Shown in pieces: positions 59,250-64,000 of a DNA stretch of 64,000 nt; the stretch's first letter is position 1, and every line of letters starts with the position of its first letter. The position numbers and the translations under genes were made by a program. Source of the DNA: Xiphophorus maculatus (Eukaryota > Chordata > Actinopteri > Cyprinodontiformes > Poeciliidae); NCBI RefSeq assembly GCF_002775205.1, contig NC_036456.1, positions 19,077,976 to 19,141,975 of the forward strand, written 5' to 3'. The notes below the pieces were generated by a model that saw nothing but the letters and a program-made list of their open reading frames with translations, was not told where the DNA came from and did no database searches.

Positions 59250-60843
59250 GTCGGGAAGCTTTTGTCTCTTTGCACCAACTTTTTATAAAGTACTCAGGGG
59301 TGACAAAGTTTGGTTAACTATGCATTTTGATCCTGAGATAATTAAAAAAAAAAAAAAAAGCTAGCTTTGAATAATAGTTGTACTTCTGGTCTGGGGGTTT
59401 CAACGTAAAACTGTAACCGCAGCCGAAGACGCGTCGGTAGTTTTATTTTGAAGGTGAATTTGTATCCACTTCCGGTCCGTTGAGCGCGTGTTTACGCCAC
59501 TTTCATGAACCGTTCGGGGGATTTAACTCGAATCGATACCGAAACTAGACAGCGTACCGGATCCAACAGGTGTTATTTGTATCCACCATAAAGGTTTGAG
59601 GAATATTTGTGCCCGAAACAATAAAATACCAGATAAAAGCAGCTTGGTGGAGCTGGAGTGACAGCGTTACGTCAGTTTCTCTGTCCCACATCAAGTGATA
59701 AATACAATGCAATGAGACAGCGGGGTCCATGAGTACATTTCACCTCAATTATATTAACTAATCCACGTGGATACTGGATGTTTCTGCATGTTTTCATATC
59801 TTATCGCCTCTGGAAGCGATAAGTTTCACACTTGTCCTGAAGTTTTCATCTGTCAGACCTCGCTGGTTAAAGCTGAGGCTGCCGATCAGGGTGTGTCTCC
59901 ATGTTCTCCCCCGTCTGGATTGTTCTGTCTAAACTAGAATTGGAGAAAAGTAAAAACGTATCTCTACAAAATCTTCGGAGATTTAAGTGGTAGGCTGGTT
60001 TCCATTTCTGAAATAAGTCTTGCAAGCAAGTGTTTACTATAAGTGGATGGATACTTACACTATTAAAAAAAGCTAATTAAGAAAAAAATGGTAGATAAAT
60101 AGCTTTGTCTGAACTAGATATTGCACCTTTTCAACACTCCTGCATTATTTTCATATATGGCAAAAAATGGTACAAGCAAAAATGTGACAATAATAAATCT
60201 TAAACGATTCATTCATTGATGTTTCTTTTTTTCTAAATGCATTTTTTATATAAATTCATTACTAAATTTATCAGGGTTGAGGGAAAATGTCTTCCTATTT
60301 TGACTTTTTGTACTATTTACCAATTATAAGCATATATTATTTCATTTTAACTAAACAATTTACTACAGGACTCATTGTCTAAGACTTTGCCCCAAAGTAC
60401 GGTTCTAGACCAAATTTACCAAGGGGTCAGTGTTTTTTCATGGGGGCGCAAAACAAAAGAATCAAAATTCAAAGCAAAACAGAACAGAGCAATATTTATC
60501 ATTTTAATATATTAGCCAAAGAGCTACTTTTGGCTGTTTAACTGCAGCTTGCACACCCATTATATAGCCAACACCAGTTTGTTGTTTCCCACTTGCTGAT
60601 ATAATGTTACAGAAGAGGAATAAACATGAATTGCAATTTTATTTGGCTGTTTGTGGCAGTTTTCAGTTAGATTGATAATTATTGTACACTCTCCCATTAC
60701 ATCCAGATTTGACTAAATCAGCAGCTAAGATCTGTTCCCTTTGAACACTAAGATTTTTAAAAAATATATATTTTAATAACATCATAAACATTTTTTCCTG
60801 TTTTAAGTTGAGTTTTACTTCCATTTTTTTTTACTTATCCCAG

Positions 60844-61401
60844 ATGACTGAAGTGGAGTTGGTGAAACGGACGCTGCATGCCATCGTCCAGGCCAACAGA
60901 GGTGGAGTGTCATTGTCCCGTCTGCAGTCGGATTACAAGGAGCTGACCGGAGACCAGATCCCGCACCAAGAGATGGGACATGTCCAAGTGGAGGCTCTGC
61001 TAGCCAGCACGTCCTCTGTTCGCATGGAGAGGGGAGGCTCTGGAGAGGTGAGTGTCGCCACAATGTGGTACTCAGAAAGAAATGTGTGACAAATAAAATA
61101 TGCAAACTAAAACAAATGTAACATTTTGAGCATGTCGAAATCAGTTGGTTTAAATGCTCTCAGAATAATTCAGTAAATTCCCTCAAAATTGCTAGAAGTC
61201 AAATCTCTTTGAAACAGTTGAGAGTGCCCTGATAATGTTTTCGTCTCTCTTTTCAGATGGTTTATTTTTCCTCTGGAGCCAAGGAGGCAGCACATACAGC
61301 CAAGGTGGTGGCCCGACAACGCAGCTCTAAGAGAACCGGCCGACACCACCTGGTCAACACCCAGATGAGAGTTAAACCGGCGGTTCCTCTAGTCCTCAAT
61401 G
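60844..61401 (+). CDS. tdrd7: tudor domain-containing protein 7, N-terminal LOTUS domain (partial)
   Basis: Exon 60844-61047 begins ATG right after a CAG acceptor (MTEVELVKRTLHAIVQANRG). Exon 61257-61401 continues in phase and contains VARQRSSKRTGRH, a match to TDRD7. The two exons cover the first LOTUS (OST-HTH) domain, residues 1 to about 85 (GGVSLSRLQSDYKELTGDQI, VEALLASTSSVRMERG). Family knowledge: TDRD7 is a germ-granule and lens RNA-granule protein; LOTUS domains bind Vasa-type helicases and RNA. The remaining LOTUS and all tudor domains lie beyond the right edge, so the window holds roughly the first tenth. Confidence 0.88.
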
Positions 61402-63720
61402 GTGAGTTTACCAAACAAACTAGTTTATTCTGTATGCAAAATCACATATGTGGGTGTGATAACTTGCAGAAAATACTTGTGTAGCTAAGAGACCAAACCA
61501 AAATATGCATTATCACACACCTCTACTGCCTAATAAAATGGCCTTCAGAGTACAACTGAATTTATGCTGAGAATAAATTAAACACTCTCTGCATTTGGCT
61601 GCACTGGAATTTTATTTTGGGTTATCAAGGCGAAGCAGGATGAATACAAACTCGTGCCATATTTTTCATTGTTTAATTAAACAATAAAAAAGTGAAAACC
61701 TTTAGTCCTTTGGTCTGATACATAAAATCACAGTGAAATACATTGAAATGATCATGATATCTAAATAAAATGTGAAACAGTTAAAAGGATGCATTAGCAA
61801 GTCAATGTATGTGAAATGATGGACTTAAAGCCTGGTGGCTGAATCAGGGCTGGGATATTGCAGCAGAGGCACAGACTCTGTGTTGCAGCCTGTCTGGTTG
61901 AAGATGAACGACTGGCCTCTTTTTACTGTTATTGTGTCGACCCTCGAGGCATTTTAGGAATTTGTTCATCGGGTGTGCAACGACAATCGGTTATACATAC
62001 ATTGCACAGCCTTTCTCTTTTCCTTATCTGGCTAAATGACTCAGAAAAGCTGTGATACGTGTGCATATCTGCGACTTTAATGCAGGAACCAGCAGACAAC
62101 TTTTTATTCTTGCGATGCTGCTAGACGGTGATGCTGCAGAATATTCTTAGAGTCAGAGGAGGGGATGGGTGGTGGTGGCATGGTGGGGAGGGAGAAAGAG
62201 AGAGAAGGGGACGTAACAGCGAGGAGGTTTGAGGTGAACAGAGGCGGAGAGAAACGCTGAAGCACTGAGGAGATGGACGGACTGGTGACAGGAAAGGAGG
62301 GAGATGGGTGGGGTGATGCAGTTTAAGCTGCAAACGAAGAGAAGCTGATGCACAAATCAAGCTCTCCTCCACACTCCCTCTCATCCTCCTCTCACTGCCG
62401 GGGTTATTGATATTCAGGCAGAGACAGACCAGGAGCTGTGAGTCCATGTCGGCAAGGTGATGTGACGTTCAGTCTTAGTGCGTGTGAGAGGTTGTCCTTA
62501 CTTCTATCTGCATGGGAATGGTTCTGCATTTGTGTGTGTTGACTCCGGGGCTCGGGCAGAAACTGTCTGCTGACTAAGGCTCTTAAAGCTGGTGGTCGGT
62601 TCTTGTTGCTACCGGTGCGATAAAAGCAGAATCAGTGGGAGTAAAAGCAGAGTGGATGTCAAAGCAGTGGAAAGTTCTAGAAGAAAGGGGGATTGAGGAA
62701 TGAGTGGGCACAGCAGCAGCAGGAAGAATGAGTAGCAGCGCACTTCTGATGCCATGCAACAGAAATGTGACGTCATGCTCAGCTTGGCTGATGTAATATT
62801 GTAAAGATGAGAGGCCTGGTTAGTGTAAGTTAAATTAATTATGCCATCACATTCAGTATTTTCTTTTCACCAACAAATGTGCCAGGAAAATAAGAACACA
62901 GTTCAGTTAAATTTGTGGATTTTCTCTGCAGTATATAGAGACAAATACAAATTTGACTGAATGCAATGTGGGAGGAAACTACAAATTCTGCTGCATGTGT
63001 GAATGACATCACAAGAGGAATTTAAAAACCATGTTGCATTAATTAGCAATAATTAATGTTGCCACATTTTCCTGAAGTCTGTGCACTTTTTTTGAACATG
63101 AATGAAAAGTTTCTCTGTAACCATATTGAATACAAGTGAACATTTTTGAAAAAAGAATTAGAAATTTATAAATATGGGGAAAAAAAAGAGTCAAACAACA
63201 ACATCGAAAAATACAAATAGATCAGCTCAAAATAACTCTAATTACATGAAAACTTTGAAAGATGACTCACCTCTCACCATACCAACATTGTAAATAAAGT
63301 TACTGGGGGGGCGTGGAGCGAAGATGAGGAAAGAAATTATCTTCACCCACTTAAAAATAAGAGCTCGAATTCTAACAGCTGACTACCAATAATTCAACTG
63401 AAAGTTTACAAAACAGCTAAGTAGAATTTATCTGCAGAAATGAAATTAGCTAAGTGCTCTAGAAATGTTTTCAAAGTAGGCAAAACGCAAAACATTAGCT
63501 CTGTTATTATTGGCAGAAGTGCACCCACCAGTACACGCTACCTTTTATGATCTGCGCATGTGTTAAAAAGATGTTCTAATAACAGAATAAAAACATGTGA
63601 TCATGATAAGAATATAAAATAAAGCAATAATCAAATCCTGATTATCCTTGAATAACACAATGTCAATTAAACCCCAATTTCTTTCACACACTCATCTGAT
63701 TAACATCTACAAGCTTTTGC
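61402..63720. other. tdrd7 intron (to right edge); purine-rich tract at 62150-62350
   Basis: No further tdrd7 exon was recognised. The plus strand from about 62150 to 62350 is strongly purine-rich (GGGAGGGAGAAAGAGAGAG and similar) and could adopt unusual structures or act as an enhancer or internal promoter. This is an observation only. Confidence 0.35.
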
Positions 63721-63752
63721 TATTTTATTTTATTTTATTTTATTTTATTTTA
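63721..63752. repeat. (TATTT)n microsatellite
   Basis: About six perfect pentanucleotide units in the tdrd7 intron. Confidence 0.9.
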
Positions 63753-64000
63753 CACATACCTATAAGTGCTACATGCAATACATGACTTGTCTGAAATCCT
63801 TCAGAGGTACAGTGAACTAGTAGCAGCTGATTTTAGGTTTTTCATCAAATCTACCAGAACATTTTTCCTCCAGTGTCTTTGAAACTGTAAACCAGACAAA
63901 TGTAATATCCCGCTTCCCCATCAGATTTAGCTGAGTCCCTCACTTAATTTGTGGCATTTTTCTTATCAGCTAAACCCCAAACCTCTCTGAGGCAGCCAAA

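Noticed and set aside
59132..59317. 61-residue ORF in the CpG island
   Set aside because: It lies in the tdrd7 promoter/5' UTR and reads through the proposed donor. Protein-like composition is absent.

Overview
The window is nuclear DNA from a ray-finned fish, most likely a spiny-rayed teleost. Genes are split by many short GT-AG introns. The repeats are typical of teleosts (a tRNA-derived SINE, LINE 3' ends with TGGA or AAG tails, hAT and TTAA-type elements), and a finTRIM-like TRIM gene is present. I could not name the species.

Layout: (1) 0.5-3.4 kb, plus strand: a gene with a D8C domain (eight-cysteine, uromodulin/GP2 type), two fibronectin III (FN3) exons and a short C-terminal tail. 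(2) 3.4-9.2 kb: gene-poor. It holds a foldback element (7144-8680) whose long inverted arms each contain a nine-unit 42-bp minisatellite, with a truncated LINE inserted at the hairpin tip. (3) 9.3-13.95 kb: a decaying paralogue. A C-type lectin domain is fused in mid-exon to the second half of an FN3 domain, followed by FN3 exons of which one is frameshifted and one has lost its splice acceptor. (4) 15.3-17.8 kb: an intact seven-exon RING/B-box/coiled-coil/PRY-SPRY gene of 547 residues. (5) 19.7-30.1 kb: rpgrip1, with 30 coding exons that all join in frame (1352 residues). (6) 31.2-34.5 kb: pced1, a GDSL/SGNH-like esterase-family protein (403 residues). (7) 36.3-56.0 kb, minus strand: dctn1, the p150 dynactin subunit, with CAP-Gly domain, coiled coils and several microexons (about 1265 residues). 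One of its introns carries a 4.47-kb hAT transposon with 8-bp target duplications and an uninterrupted transposase reading frame. (8) 57.4 kb: an unassigned small ORF. (9) 59.0 kb to the right edge, plus strand: a CpG-rich promoter and the first two coding exons of tdrd7, encoding its LOTUS domain. The rest lies beyond the window.

rpgrip1 and pced1 lie head-to-tail. pced1 and dctn1 converge. dctn1 and tdrd7 diverge. There is no operon logic here. The biology is a photoreceptor/ciliary scaffold, a microtubule-motor adaptor, a germ-granule/lens RNA-regulatory protein and a rapidly evolving immune-type or extracellular left third. Exon borders were set by reading splice signals and checking phase by hand, with no alignment or transcript data.
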